Origin: JAUVZF01 sp964539385
Lineage (GTDB): Bacteria; Planctomycetota; Phycisphaerae; FEN-1346
DNA: 64,000 nucleotides
Direction of reading: 5' to 3'
Assembly (NCBI GenBank): GCA_964539385.1
Contig: CAZIJC010000007.1
Coordinates: forward strand, 1-64,000
Position 1 is the first letter of the stretch. Every line of letters begins with the position of its first letter. A program made the position numbers and the translations under genes. Positions 1 to 7,326 of this stretch are shown piece by piece. The notes below the pieces were generated by a model. It was not told the DNA's origin. It searched no databases and saw nothing but the letters and a program-made list of their open reading frames with translations.

Positions 1-774
1 CGGCGGAGGTCGTCGAGCGGGCTCGGGCGCCTGCGGACGCGGCGCGGGCGGCTCAGACGGTGCCGGCGCTTCGGCAACCTCGGCGGCGGAAAACGCCTCG
101 GCCGCTTGCTTCACACCCTGGGGCCAGACTTCGGCCCCCTCGAGGTGGATCGCGCCGATGCGGCTGCGGTCGGTGAAGAGCGAGAAGAGGCCTTCGTCGA
201 GCCAAGCGTCGGTGACGGTGGCGACGCGGGCGCCGTCGGGCATCCGAACCGACAGGCCACGGACCACCTGCCGGCCGAACCAGGAAAGGCCCCAGCCTTC
301 GGCCTCCACGCGAACGGGCAGGTGCGCGCTGGCGGCGTCAAGGACGTACCGCCGGACGGGGCCGACGGACAGGATCGTGGGGGCAAAGGCCACAAGGAGG
401 ACGATCGCCGCCGCCAGCACCAGCAGGCCGCGTCGCCGCCGGCGTCCGGGCGGCCGATCGCCCCCGTCGTCGGGGGGTTGGTCGGTGGCCGGGGGCCCGC
501 CCTCGGCGGGTGACGGTTCCTTCGCCGGCGGCCGCTTTTTCGGCGGCGCTTTGGCGGGGCGCGCCTTCGGTTTCGGCGGCGTTACCTCTTCGGCAACGGG
601 AATCGGCACCGGTTGGGCGACGGGAACGACCTCCGGCTCAACCGGCTCGGCAACCGGCAGGTCCGGAGGAAGGTCTTCCGCGAGCGGCGTCTTCTCGGAA
701 CCGGGAACCGGCTCGGCCGGCGTATCGGCCGGGTCGTCGGCAGGCGGCCGATCTTGAGAATCGTTTGAGGTCAT
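1..774 (-). CDS. AsmA-like membrane-anchored protein, C-terminus cut by window edge
   Basis: The frame stays open from an ATG at 774 to the left window edge, giving 258 residues without a stop. Residues 1-115 are low-complexity and rich in Pro, Ala and Glu. A run of Arg (111-115) precedes one membrane segment at about 116-134. After it comes a stretch (about 137-215) in which short hydrophobic and charged blocks alternate, ending in a segment on strand and layer geometry that resembles the start of AsmA/DUF748-type proteins. Those are inner-membrane-anchored periplasmic proteins linked to envelope lipid transport. The start has GAGAGG about 10 nt upstream. The family call rests on the N-terminus only, because the diagnostic C-terminal region lies outside the window. 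A long cytoplasmic Pro-rich tail is unusual for AsmA proteins but common in planctomycete membrane proteins. Confidence 0.6.
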   Translation of the reverse strand, partial: MTSNDSQDRPPADDPADTPAEPVPGSEKTPLAEDLPPDLPVAEPVEPEVVPVAQPVPIPVAEEVTPPKPKARPAKAPPKKRPPAKEPSPAEGGPPATDQPPDDGGDRPPGRRRRRGLLVLAAAIVLLVAFAPTILSVGPVRRYVLDAASAHLPVRVEAEGWGLSWFGRQVVRGLSVRMPDGARVATVTDAWLDEGLFSLFTDRSRIGAIHLEGAEVWPQGVKQAAEAFSAAEVAEAPAPSEPPAPRPQAPEPARRPPP

Positions 775-823
775 CCGTGCACACCCTCTCAGAAGCCGCG
801 CCTTGGCGCCGGTGGGGGCAGAC

Positions 824-1945
824 CTACCGGGCCACTTCCTTCATCGAGACGTTGTCGAAGTAGAAGGTGCCGGGCGGCCAGTAGGCGTAAACCTTCAGGA
901 CGACGTACTCGATTTGTGATTGCGCCAGAGTCGGAATCTCGCAGATCCGCACGTTCGATTCCCACGCTTTGCCGGCCGTCGCGCACCGCAGCGCCAGGTA
1001 CGCGTCGTACACGACGCGCTTCTCGCCTGCCACGTCGGCCCAGCCGCGGATGAACAGTTTCGGGAAGAAGAAGTCGGTGCTCTTGCCCTTGTAGTTGATG
1101 CTGACCTTGTAGGCCTTGCCGGGCGTGACGGGGATGGGAGCCGAGTCGTACGCCACGCCGTAGATGCCGGCGACCGTGTCGTACTTGGGCCCGGAGGTGG
1201 GCGAGGGCGTGGGCGCCTCCTCGGCGGCGGCGCCGGCCTTGTATTGCTTCTGCCACGCCACCCATTCGTCGTGGTACACGTCGGTGTTGATCTTGAGGCA
1301 CTTGCCGGTGGCGCCGCCGGCCGACCAGAACGTGGTCAGGCCGTCGAGCCTCTGCCAGCCGTCGGGCGTCTTGGCGCCCGTCTCGAAGGTGCCGTTCTTG
1401 ACGAGTTCCGGCCCGCGGGTGGGCGCCTTGGCGTCGGCCTCGGGCGTGGCCGTCGGCACGGGTTTCTTGCGGCGGCCGGTCAGTTGCAGGAGGACCTGGT
1501 CCTGAACGGGGTTGACGAGTTGCGGCTCAGCGGCGCGGCGTGTGTCGCTTATGGTGAGGGCGTTCTTGTTCAGGTTGAGGTTGAGTCCGCGGAACGTCAT
1601 GGCAAAGCCGCTGCCTATGGGCCGGACCTCGCCCCACAGGCCGATCTTCGCGCCGAAGCGCTCGGTCAAGATTTTCGCCATCTCGGCGGGCGGCGTGTCG
1701 AGCGTCGGCATCTTCTTGGCCGCCATCGCCTCCTTCAGGCTCAGCCGTTCGACGACGACCAGGTTCAGGCGCCTGGCGCGCAGGCGCAGGCGTTCGGCGA
1801 ACGCGAGGCCGGCCTTGCCGCCGTCGGGCGAGGAGAAGGGGAAGATCACGACCACGATCTCCTCCGGCTTCGGCGGCGCCTCGGCGCGGGCGAGACCGCA
1901 GGCGGCCGCCAGCAGACACGCCGTCGCGGCCCAGCACGTTCGCAT
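824..1945 (-). CDS. Exported protein with CsgG/LpoB-like and carbohydrate-binding-like domains
   Basis: 373 residues. The ATG at 1945 is preferred over one 18 nt upstream because GAAAGGA lies 8 nt before it. The N-terminus is a signal peptide ending LARA; LLAAAC inside it could instead be a lipobox. Residues about 27-150 read like the nucleotide-fold domain of CsgG/LpoB/FlgO-type outer-membrane factors (IVVVIFPF, then VVVERLSLKEAM). From about residue 185 a typical galactose-binding-like (CBM4/9) opening appears, LVKNGTFE, and the last strand FYFDNVSMKE matches the usual end of that fold. The start lies 4 nt from the stop of the HAD-phosphatase gene upstream, so the two are probably cotranscribed. 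The substrate is unknown; a role at the cell surface is inferred. Confidence 0.6.
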   Translation of the reverse strand: MRTCWAATACLLAAACGLARAEAPPKPEEIVVVIFPFSSPDGGKAGLAFAERLRLRARRLNLVVVERLSLKEAMAAKKMPTLDTPPAEMAKILTERFGAKIGLWGEVRPIGSGFAMTFRGLNLNLNKNALTISDTRRAAEPQLVNPVQDQVLLQLTGRRKKPVPTATPEADAKAPTRGPELVKNGTFETGAKTPDGWQRLDGLTTFWSAGGATGKCLKINTDVYHDEWVAWQKQYKAGAAAEEAPTPSPTSGPKYDTVAGIYGVAYDSAPIPVTPGKAYKVSINYKGKSTDFFFPKLFIRGWADVAGEKRVVYDAYLALRCATAGKAWESNVRICEIPTLAQSQIEYVVLKVYAYWPPGTFYFDNVSMKEVAR

Positions 1946-1949
1946 GGGG

Positions 1950-2951
1950 TCAGTCCTTTCCACGGCGCCGGAGGTCCCGCGCCACGCCGCGCAGACGTTT
2001 CTCCAGCGCCTCTTTCGGGCGGACGGCCTGCTCGAACAGGACGGCCGCCACGTCCGACCAGTTGGTCACGACGTGGACGGTCTGCGGCAGGGCCGCCAGT
2101 TCCGCCGCCAGTTTTTCGTAATCCTCCGGGTCGTCCTCCGACCAGTCCACGTGAAGGATGAGGATCGAGACCAGGCCCTGGTCGGCGTAGGCGCGGGCGT
2201 CGGAGATCTTGTCGCCGATGCCGGCGGCGAGGTTGCGGTAGGTGCGCTTGATGGAGGCGATGCGGCCGGTCTTGTAGTCGCCGCTGCCTTTCAGGAAGCC
2301 GCCCAGCGTGCTTGTCAGGACGGGCCCGGTCGGGAAGCGGTTCTCGGCGAGCCACCTCTTGCTCTTTGGCCCGAGGAAATCGGGCCGGTGCGTCAGGTAC
2401 ACGATGGTGTGCTTCTTGGCCAGGCGCTGGAGCACGAGGTTGGCGCCCGCCATCGGCTTGGCGCCGCCCAGCAGGACCCGGGCGAACCCCGAGGCCACGA
2501 CCGTCTTGTCGAGGTCCACGACGACCAGCGGCGTGTCGGCCTTGCGGACAGCGACCAGCAGTTGGGTGTCCTGGATGGTTCTTTCCGGCTGGTCGTCGGG
2601 TTTGACGCGGACGCGTACGAAATAATCGCCGCACGTTTCGGGTGCGGTCCAGCGGACGGTGGCGTTGCCGTCAGGGTTGCCGGCGGCCTGGCCGAGGCGG
2701 CGCTCGTCGAGGTGGAACTGGATTCGCCTGCCCCCCTCGCCGGTCAGGCGCAGCCCGCTCCGCAGGCCGGCCTCCAGTGTCACCGCCTCGCCCGGTTCGA
2801 CCAGGACGTCGCGGGCCAGCAGGACGGGCCCGACGCGGTCCTTGAGGTGCTTGAGCAGGTCGCTGAAGCCGGCCCGCGCGGCCGCCGGGCTGCAGAGGCA
2901 GACGGCCGCGACGAGCAGCAGACAGCCCCGCCGTGTGCCTGTCACCTTCAT
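1950..2951 (-). CDS. Secreted HAD-superfamily (LNS2/App1-like) phosphatase with N-terminal Ig-like domain
   Basis: 333 residues with a signal peptide ending AAARA. Residues about 45-137 look like an Ig-like beta-sandwich (VEPGEAVTLEAG ... DYFVRVRVKP). The HAD motif I follows at 144-150, VVDLDKT, with Asp146 and Asp148 as the expected nucleophile and acid/base. IVYLTHRP further on fits motif II, and a conserved Asp-rich stretch (ADQGLVSILI) lies near the end. DUF2183/LNS2 phosphatases of the lipin and App1 type share this order, so a phosphatidate or other phosphomonoester substrate is possible but unproven. No Shine-Dalgarno sequence precedes the ATG, and a promoter places the likely transcription start next to it, so translation may be leaderless. 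An upstream in-frame start at 3083 would run into the divergent promoter. Confidence 0.6.
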   Translation of the reverse strand: MKVTGTRRGCLLLVAAVCLCSPAAARAGFSDLLKHLKDRVGPVLLARDVLVEPGEAVTLEAGLRSGLRLTGEGGRRIQFHLDERRLGQAAGNPDGNATVRWTAPETCGDYFVRVRVKPDDQPERTIQDTQLLVAVRKADTPLVVVDLDKTVVASGFARVLLGGAKPMAGANLVLQRLAKKHTIVYLTHRPDFLGPKSKRWLAENRFPTGPVLTSTLGGFLKGSGDYKTGRIASIKRTYRNLAAGIGDKISDARAYADQGLVSILILHVDWSEDDPEDYEKLAAELAALPQTVHVVTNWSDVAAVLFEQAVRPKEALEKRLRGVARDLRRRGKD

Positions 2952-2958
2952 CACGTTC

Positions 2959-2987
2959 AACCTACGCCGCGCCGAAGGGGCGGTCAA
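2959..2987 (-). promoter_or_regulatory. Sigma70-type promoter for the HAD phosphatase gene
   Basis: On the minus strand TTGACC (2982-2987) is separated by 17 nt from TAGGTT (2959-2964). The -35 box is good and the -10 box weak. Transcription would start at about 2952, right at the ATG. Confidence 0.4.
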
Positions 2988-3017
2988 TAGTTTTCGCAAT
3001 TCGTGGGGTCCTGAACC

Positions 3018-3047
3018 TTGACGCAGAACCGCCCGCGTCGATACAGT
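3018..3047 (+). promoter_or_regulatory. Sigma70-type promoter for the PHP-domain gene
   Basis: TTGACG (3018-3023), an 18-nt spacer and TACAGT (3042-3047). Transcription would begin about 40 nt before the TTG start of the PHP gene. It is back to back with the minus-strand promoter at 2959-2987. Confidence 0.5.
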
Positions 3048-3094
3048 GCTGTGCTTTGACGCATCCGGAACGGTGAGATTCAAAGGAGGCCGAT

Positions 3095-3973
3095 TTGGTC
3101 CGCAAGGCGCCGCAGCCCGATCTGGTTGACCTTCACGTGCACTCCAGCGTGAGCGACGGGCTCTACTCGCCGCACGGCGTCGTCCGCCAGGCGGCTGAGG
3201 TGGGCCTGGCGGCCGTCTCCCTGACGGACCACGACACGGTGGCCGGCGTGCGGGAGGCGATGGCGGCCGGCGAAGCGTTCGGCGTTGAGGTCATTCCGGG
3301 GGTGGAGATATCGGCCGAGTTCGAGAATGGGGCGTGTCACATCCTCGGCTATTACATCAACGTGGAGGACGCGGCACTGAACGACGTCCTGCGCGACGCC
3401 CGCGAGGGCCGTGCCGTCCGGAACGCGAAGATCCTGAAACGCCTCAACGATTTGGGCTTCGCCCTCTCGATGGACGACGTGGCCTGCCGGGTGGCCGGCG
3501 GCACGCTGACGCGGGCGCACTTCGCCGCCGTCATGGTCGAGAGGGGCTACGCCAGGACGTGGGACGATGTGTTCGAGAAGTATCTCGGCCGTGGCAAGCC
3601 GGCGTTTGTTCCTCGCCGGCGCGTGCCGCCGGAAGAAGCGATCGCCGCCATCCGCGGGGCAGGCGGCCTTGCGGCGCTGGCGCATCCGCGGCAGTTGAAC
3701 CGCGGCGCCGCCGAGACGGACGAGTGGATCGAGCGCCTCGCCGCCGCCGGGCTCGAGGCCGTGGAGACGGCCAGCCCGGACCACACGCCGAACTTCGCGC
3801 GCCGCTACCGTGCGGCCGCCGAGCGGCTCGGCCTGCTGGAGGTGGGCGGCAGCGACTGGCACGGCCGCGACGATGCCGGTATCCACCTCGGCCTCGGCCG
3901 CGGGACGATGCTCGTGCATTACGACCGGGTGCAGAAGATGAAGGATCGCCTTGCTGCACGTGGAGAGACGTAG
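3095..3973 (+). CDS. PHP-domain phosphoesterase (RNase AM / nucleoside bisphosphate phosphatase type)
   Basis: 292 residues starting at TTG; the perfect ribosome-binding site AAAGGAGG (3082-3089), 5 nt away, decides this start. The PHP metal ligands are visible: HVH at 14-16, DHD at 45-47, the Glu of GVEIS at about 71, and SDWHG near residue 260. The length and the LGYYI segment match the YciV/TrpH group, which removes 5'-terminal nucleotides from RNA or hydrolyses 3',5'-nucleoside bisphosphates such as pAp. The protein is cytoplasmic, as there is no signal sequence. It is followed 59 nt later by a GDSL hydrolase gene with a GC-rich hairpin in between, so the two may share a transcript. Another phosphoester substrate cannot be excluded. 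Confidence 0.8.
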   Translation: MVRKAPQPDLVDLHVHSSVSDGLYSPHGVVRQAAEVGLAAVSLTDHDTVAGVREAMAAGEAFGVEVIPGVEISAEFENGACHILGYYINVEDAALNDVLRDAREGRAVRNAKILKRLNDLGFALSMDDVACRVAGGTLTRAHFAAVMVERGYARTWDDVFEKYLGRGKPAFVPRRRVPPEEAIAAIRGAGGLAALAHPRQLNRGAAETDEWIERLAAAGLEAVETASPDHTPNFARRYRAAAERLGLLEVGGSDWHGRDDAGIHLGLGRGTMLVHYDRVQKMKDRLAARGET

Positions 3974-3991
3974 GCCGCGGCGTGCCGCGGC
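3974..3991. repeat. Intercistronic palindrome, family C copy 1
   Basis: GCCGCGGC-GT-GCCGCGGC, a perfect 8-bp stem preceded by ACGTAG. A second copy at 41325-41342 keeps the frame of the motif but has swapped base pairs (GCCGGGGC/GCCCCGGC), which suggests that structure rather than sequence is conserved. Confidence 0.6.
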
Positions 3992-4032
3992 ATTCCTGGC
4001 CGGTCATGATGTCTGAGAAGAAAGGATCCGCC

Positions 4033-4743
4033 ATGTTGAAAGTCACCCGTCGCGTTGCCCTGGCAAGCGTTTGCGTGTTGCTTGCCGCCCTCGTCTGCCG
4101 TGCCGCCAAGGGGCCCGCCCCGGTCCGGGTTGAGGATTACAAGGAGAGGATCCGCGTGGCGTGCGTGGGGGACAGCATCACCTTCGGCGCGGGGATCAAG
4201 GACCGCGGCAGGAACAGTTACCCCGTGCAGTTGGGTGCGATGCTGGGCGAGAAGTGGGAGGTCCGCAACTTCGGCGTCAGCGGCGCCACGCTGCTGAAGA
4301 AGGGCGACAAGCCTTACCACAAGCAGAAGGCATACGCCGACGCGCTGGCGTATGTGCCCGACGTGGTGATCATCAAACTGGGGACGAACGACTCGAAGCC
4401 GCAGAACTGGAAACACAAGGCCGACTTCGCCGCCGACTACCAAGAGATGATCGCCGCCTTCCGGAAGGCGAACGCAAAGGTCCGCGTGTACGTGTGTCTG
4501 CCCGTGCCGGCGTTTCCCGGCAGGTGGGGCATCGACGACGGAAGGATCCGGAACGAGGTCATCCCCCTGACCATCAAGGTCGTCAGGGAGTGCGGCGCGA
4601 CGGGGATCGACCTGTACACGGCGCTGAGCGGCAAGAAGGAACTGTTCCCCGACACGGTTCACCCCAACCGCGAGGGGGCCGCCCTGATGGCCGCCAGGAT
4701 TTGCCGCGCCCTGACGGGCAAGGCGGTCAAGGCGGCGGCCTGA
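4033..4743 (+). CDS. Secreted SGNH/GDSL-family hydrolase
   Basis: 236 residues with an N-terminal signal peptide (hydrophobic 8-22, cleavage after CRA). All four SGNH blocks can be seen: GDSIT at 46-50 (nucleophile Ser48), GVSG at 81-84 (oxyanion Gly), GTND at 117-120 (oxyanion Asn) and DTVHP near residue 214 (catalytic Asp and His). These enzymes hydrolyse ester bonds, often acetyl groups on polysaccharides or lipids; here the target is probably outside the cytoplasm. GAAAGGA lies about 8 nt before the ATG. An in-frame ATG at 4006 is less likely because it would bury the signal peptide. The stop lies 22 nt from the convergent sugar-isomerase gene. Confidence 0.8.
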   Translation: MLKVTRRVALASVCVLLAALVCRAAKGPAPVRVEDYKERIRVACVGDSITFGAGIKDRGRNSYPVQLGAMLGEKWEVRNFGVSGATLLKKGDKPYHKQKAYADALAYVPDVVIIKLGTNDSKPQNWKHKADFAADYQEMIAAFRKANAKVRVYVCLPVPAFPGRWGIDDGRIRNEVIPLTIKVVRECGATGIDLYTALSGKKELFPDTVHPNREGAALMAARICRALTGKAVKAAA

Positions 4744-4765
4744 CCTCCTTCGGCAGCCGTGCCGG

Positions 4766-5596
4766 CTACGCCTTCGCGTCGTACTCGGCGCCGAGGTGAT
4801 CGAGAATCTTCTTGAGCGTCCGGACGGCGTTATTGAACAGGTCGGGGCCGCTGAAGCCGGCGAACTGTCCGTCCACGGCCAGGTGCGGTTCGAGCGAGAT
4901 GAAGCCGTCGTAGCCGCGCTCGCAAATCGCCTCGCGCAGGATCTCGGGGATACTGCCGTCGCCCTCGCCCGCGGGCACGATCTTGCCGCTCTCCATCAGG
5001 GCATCCTTGATGTGGAAGTAGACGACGTGGTCCCTGAGTGCGGCCCAGGCGTCGGCGGGTTTGACGCCCACCTGGATGAGGTTGGCGGGGTCGAAGATGA
5101 GGCCCATCCCGGGCACATTCTCTGCGATGTCGAGGCACGCCGCGGTTCCTTCGCCGTAGATGCCCTTCTCGTTTTCGTGCAGGAGCGTGACGGGCCGGCC
5201 TTTGGCCATCTCGATCTGCCGGTTCAAGCGGCGGATGATCTCGTCGCGGTGATCGGCGATCCGGGCGCCCTCGGGGGGGTAGTAACTGAAGAGGCGGATG
5301 TACGGGGCGCCGAAGAACTCGGCCGCATCGAGCGCTACCTTGAACCGGTCAACGTGGTCGGGCCACGGCTCGTCGATGCGTACCTTGCCGATGGGCGAGC
5401 CGATGGACGAGACGCCGATGCCGGCATCGGCGAGGCGCTGGCGGACCTGGCCGCGCTGCTCGCCGGTCAGGTCCAGGACGTTGGTGTCCCACACGGCGCG
5501 CAGTTCGAGGAACCCCATGTTCTCGGCGGCGAGGGTCTGGATCTGGAGGTCAAGGTCGGGGCCGATCTCGTCGGCGAAACCACTCAGTCGGATCAT
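4766..5596 (-). CDS. Sugar phosphate isomerase/epimerase-like TIM-barrel protein
   Basis: 276 residues of the xylose isomerase-like TIM-barrel (AP endonuclease family 2) superfamily. The barrel opens with IRLSGFADEIG. Likely metal-ligand segments follow in order: LLHENEKG, GLIFDPANL, YFHIKDAL and FISLEPHL. This set of Glu, Asp, His and Glu ligands is typical of keto-sugar epimerases and inosose/hydroxypyruvate isomerase relatives. There is no signal peptide. AAGGAGAG lies a few bases before the ATG. It stands alone between two convergent or unrelated genes, so the sugar substrate cannot be told from context. Confidence 0.75.
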   Translation of the reverse strand: MIRLSGFADEIGPDLDLQIQTLAAENMGFLELRAVWDTNVLDLTGEQRGQVRQRLADAGIGVSSIGSPIGKVRIDEPWPDHVDRFKVALDAAEFFGAPYIRLFSYYPPEGARIADHRDEIIRRLNRQIEMAKGRPVTLLHENEKGIYGEGTAACLDIAENVPGMGLIFDPANLIQVGVKPADAWAALRDHVVYFHIKDALMESGKIVPAGEGDGSIPEILREAICERGYDGFISLEPHLAVDGQFAGFSGPDLFNNAVRTLKKILDHLGAEYDAKA

Positions 5597-5678
5597 CGGT
5601 CGCTCTCCTTGGCTTGGGATTGGAAATCTTCGACTGCGAATCTCGGATTCCCGTGCCGGCGCGACTGTGCAACCGGTT

Positions 5679-5716
5679 ACATGGTTGACACTTTAGACCA
5701 GGCACATGGTTGACAC
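5679..5716. repeat. Direct repeat resembling an insertion-sequence end
   Basis: The 13-mer ACATGGTTGACAC occurs at 5679-5691 and again at 5704-5716. Multiple copies of TGTCAACCATGT-like words are a feature I associate with the ends of IS21/IS481-type elements. No transposase is present here, so this would be a solo end or scar. Confidence 0.35.
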
Positions 5717-5782
5717 ATTCCAAGGCAGTGCGACCGGTTGTCGGAAAAGCGGGCACCAGCGGCGAAGGTGACCGGACGCCTA

Positions 5783-6022
5783 CTATCCCAGGTGGATCTC
5801 TCGCTGCTTGCCCTCGGCCTCGTTCAGCAGCACGAGGTTTCCATCGTCCTCGGCCCACAACTGCTCATTGGCGTTCAGGAGTTCGATGCCGTATACCGTC
5901 CCGTCCGGGGCGACGTCGACGTTCAGTTCGTCGCTCAGGCGGATTGTCTCGACCTCGCGACCAGCCTTTTTGTGCAGCCGCAGGTACGCGACGTTGTGCC
6001 GCGGATCGTACGTCAGTTTCAT
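5783..6022 (-). CDS. DUF2283 family small protein
   Basis: 79 residues. The sequence opens MKLTYDPRHNVAYLRL and continues with the DG-VYGIELLNA segment, the typical DUF2283 pattern (a short acidic beta-rich protein). It lies 16 nt downstream of a DUF4258 gene on the same strand. DUF2283 and DUF4258 genes are often found as a pair, with the DUF4258 member resembling RelE/BrnT-type toxins in size and charge; a toxin-antitoxin or nucleic-acid regulatory role is possible but not demonstrated. The protein is acidic towards its C-terminus, as expected for the neutralising partner. The two genes sit beside a possible IS scar, which suggests acquisition. Confidence 0.75.
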   Translation of the reverse strand: MKLTYDPRHNVAYLRLHKKAGREVETIRLSDELNVDVAPDGTVYGIELLNANEQLWAEDDGNLVLLNEAEGKQREIHLG

Positions 6023-6038
6023 GGTCGGGCTCCTTGCC

Positions 6039-6290
6039 CTAATAGTACTTCACAAGCACCGTGATAACAAGCCAGCCGCCGGCCTCTTCGACGGCGTATG
6101 CCTCCACCTGCTTGGTGGCGAACGTGCGGCCGCGCCGCTTGCCGCCGAACGGGAAGTTCCGCCGGAACCCCGTGCGGCCGAACTTCGCCTGGAACCGCTC
6201 CCCGTGCTCCACTGTGGCCACAACCTCGGCCTCGGCCGCGCCGCGTTCCGACACGCGGGCCACTGCATGGGGATGTAATCTTACGGTCAC
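6039..6290 (-). CDS. DUF4258 family small basic protein (possible toxin-like partner)
   Basis: 83 residues from a GTG start at 6290. The opening LHPHAVARVSERG and the ending GGWLVITVLVKYY match DUF4258, where a His/Arg-rich first helix (H-A-x-x-R-x-x-E-R-G) and a C-terminal strand W-x-V-x-T-V are the hallmarks. The protein is rich in Arg and Lys, fitting an RNA-binding RelE-like fold. It is translated just ahead of the DUF2283 gene. The start is uncertain: the nearest ATG in frame is inside the conserved helix, so GTG is preferred. Function is inferred from the family and pairing only. Confidence 0.7.
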   Translation of the reverse strand: MTVRLHPHAVARVSERGAAEAEVVATVEHGERFQAKFGRTGFRRNFPFGGKRRGRTFATKQVEAYAVEEAGGWLVITVLVKYY

Positions 6291-6395
6291 CAGACGTCCC
6301 GTTCAGACAGTCCTGCGTGGTTCACAGCACGGCCGCACTGTAGCGGCGCGGCCTGGCCAAGTCAACGTTGTGTCCGCGTGGGCGGGACAAAACAC

Positions 6396-6425
6396 TGGAT
6401 AACCGTCTTCGGCGGCGTCTATAAT
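6396..6425 (+). promoter_or_regulatory. Possible promoter of dapF
   Basis: A perfect -10 box TATAAT (6420-6425) lies about 52 nt before the dapF ATG. The best -35 match, TGGATA (6396-6401, 18-nt spacer), is poor. Confidence 0.4.
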
Positions 6426-6476
6426 TCTGCCGACACGGAAGCGCGGAATCGCGAAGGACGCCACGGGAAACGCATC

Positions 6477-7316
6477 ATGCGGTTCGCCAAGTTACACGGT
6501 GCCGGCAACGACTATATTTATGTGAACGGGTTTGAGAGCGACGTGGCCGACCCGTCGGCGCTGGCCGTGCGCGCGAGCGACCGTCATTTCGGCATCGGTG
6601 CCGACGGGCTGATCCTCGCCCTGCCGCCCGAGGGCGAGGCCGACCTGCGCATGCGCATGTTCAACGCCGACGGGTCGGAGGCCGAGATGTGCGGCAACGG
6701 GATCCGGTGCCTGGCGAAGTTCGCCGTCGAGCGCGGCCTGGCGGGGGGCGACGTCGTCCGCGTCGAGACGCTGGCCGGCATCCGCGACGTCAGGCTTGTC
6801 CGCGACGGCGACCGCATCGTTGGAGGCACGGTCGGCATGGGCCGGCCCGTCCTGACGCCGGCCGACATCCCCGTGGCGCTGGAGGGCGACCGGGCCGTCG
6901 ACGTGCCCATTACCATAGATGACCGCGAGATGCGGATGACGTGCGTCGGCATGGGCAACCCTCACGCCGTCTTCTACGTGGAGTCGGCAGCCGGCTGGCC
7001 GCTCGAGACGCTCGGCCCGAAGATCGAGCGCCACGAACTGTTTCCCGAACGCATCAACGCTCACGTCGTGGAGGTCGTCTCGCGAGAGGAAGTCATCGTG
7101 CGGACGTGGGAGCGCGGCAGCGGCGCGACGCTGGCGTGCGGGACGGGGGCGAGTGCCGTGGCCGTTGCGGGGGTGCTGACGGGGCGGACCGGCCGGGCCA
7201 TCCTCGCCCACGTGCCCGGCGGCGACCTGGAGGTCGAATGGCCGGAGCAGCAGGCCGAGGTCCGCCTAACCGGGCCGGTCGAGGAAGTTTTCACCGGCCG
7301 GTTCCCCGACGCCTGA
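6477..7316 (+). CDS. dapF: Diaminopimelate epimerase
   Basis: 279 residues, normal length. It interconverts LL- and meso-diaminopimelate, the last step before peptidoglycan meso-DAP and lysine. The two catalytic cysteines are in their conserved settings: Cys72 in MCGNGIRC and Cys221 in ACGTGASA. HGAGNDYIYVNG at the start and GMGNPHAVFYV in the middle are also typical. The ATG at 6477 gives MRFAKLHG, the standard N-terminus. The gene precedes a peptide-transporter operon by only 10 nt, so it probably drives transcription into it; a link to recycling of cell-wall peptides is an attractive inference but unproven. dapA is found separately at 23650-24519. Confidence 0.95.
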   Translation: MRFAKLHGAGNDYIYVNGFESDVADPSALAVRASDRHFGIGADGLILALPPEGEADLRMRMFNADGSEAEMCGNGIRCLAKFAVERGLAGGDVVRVETLAGIRDVRLVRDGDRIVGGTVGMGRPVLTPADIPVALEGDRAVDVPITIDDREMRMTCVGMGNPHAVFYVESAAGWPLETLGPKIERHELFPERINAHVVEVVSREEVIVRTWERGSGATLACGTGASAVAVAGVLTGRTGRAILAHVPGGDLEVEWPEQQAEVRLTGPVEEVFTGRFPDA

Positions 7317-7326
7317 ACCACTGCGA

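Noticed and set aside
6291..6476. A hidden gene or riboswitch before dapF
   Set aside because: No reading frame with a ribosome-binding site, and no recognisable lysine riboswitch core; only the -10 box noted above.
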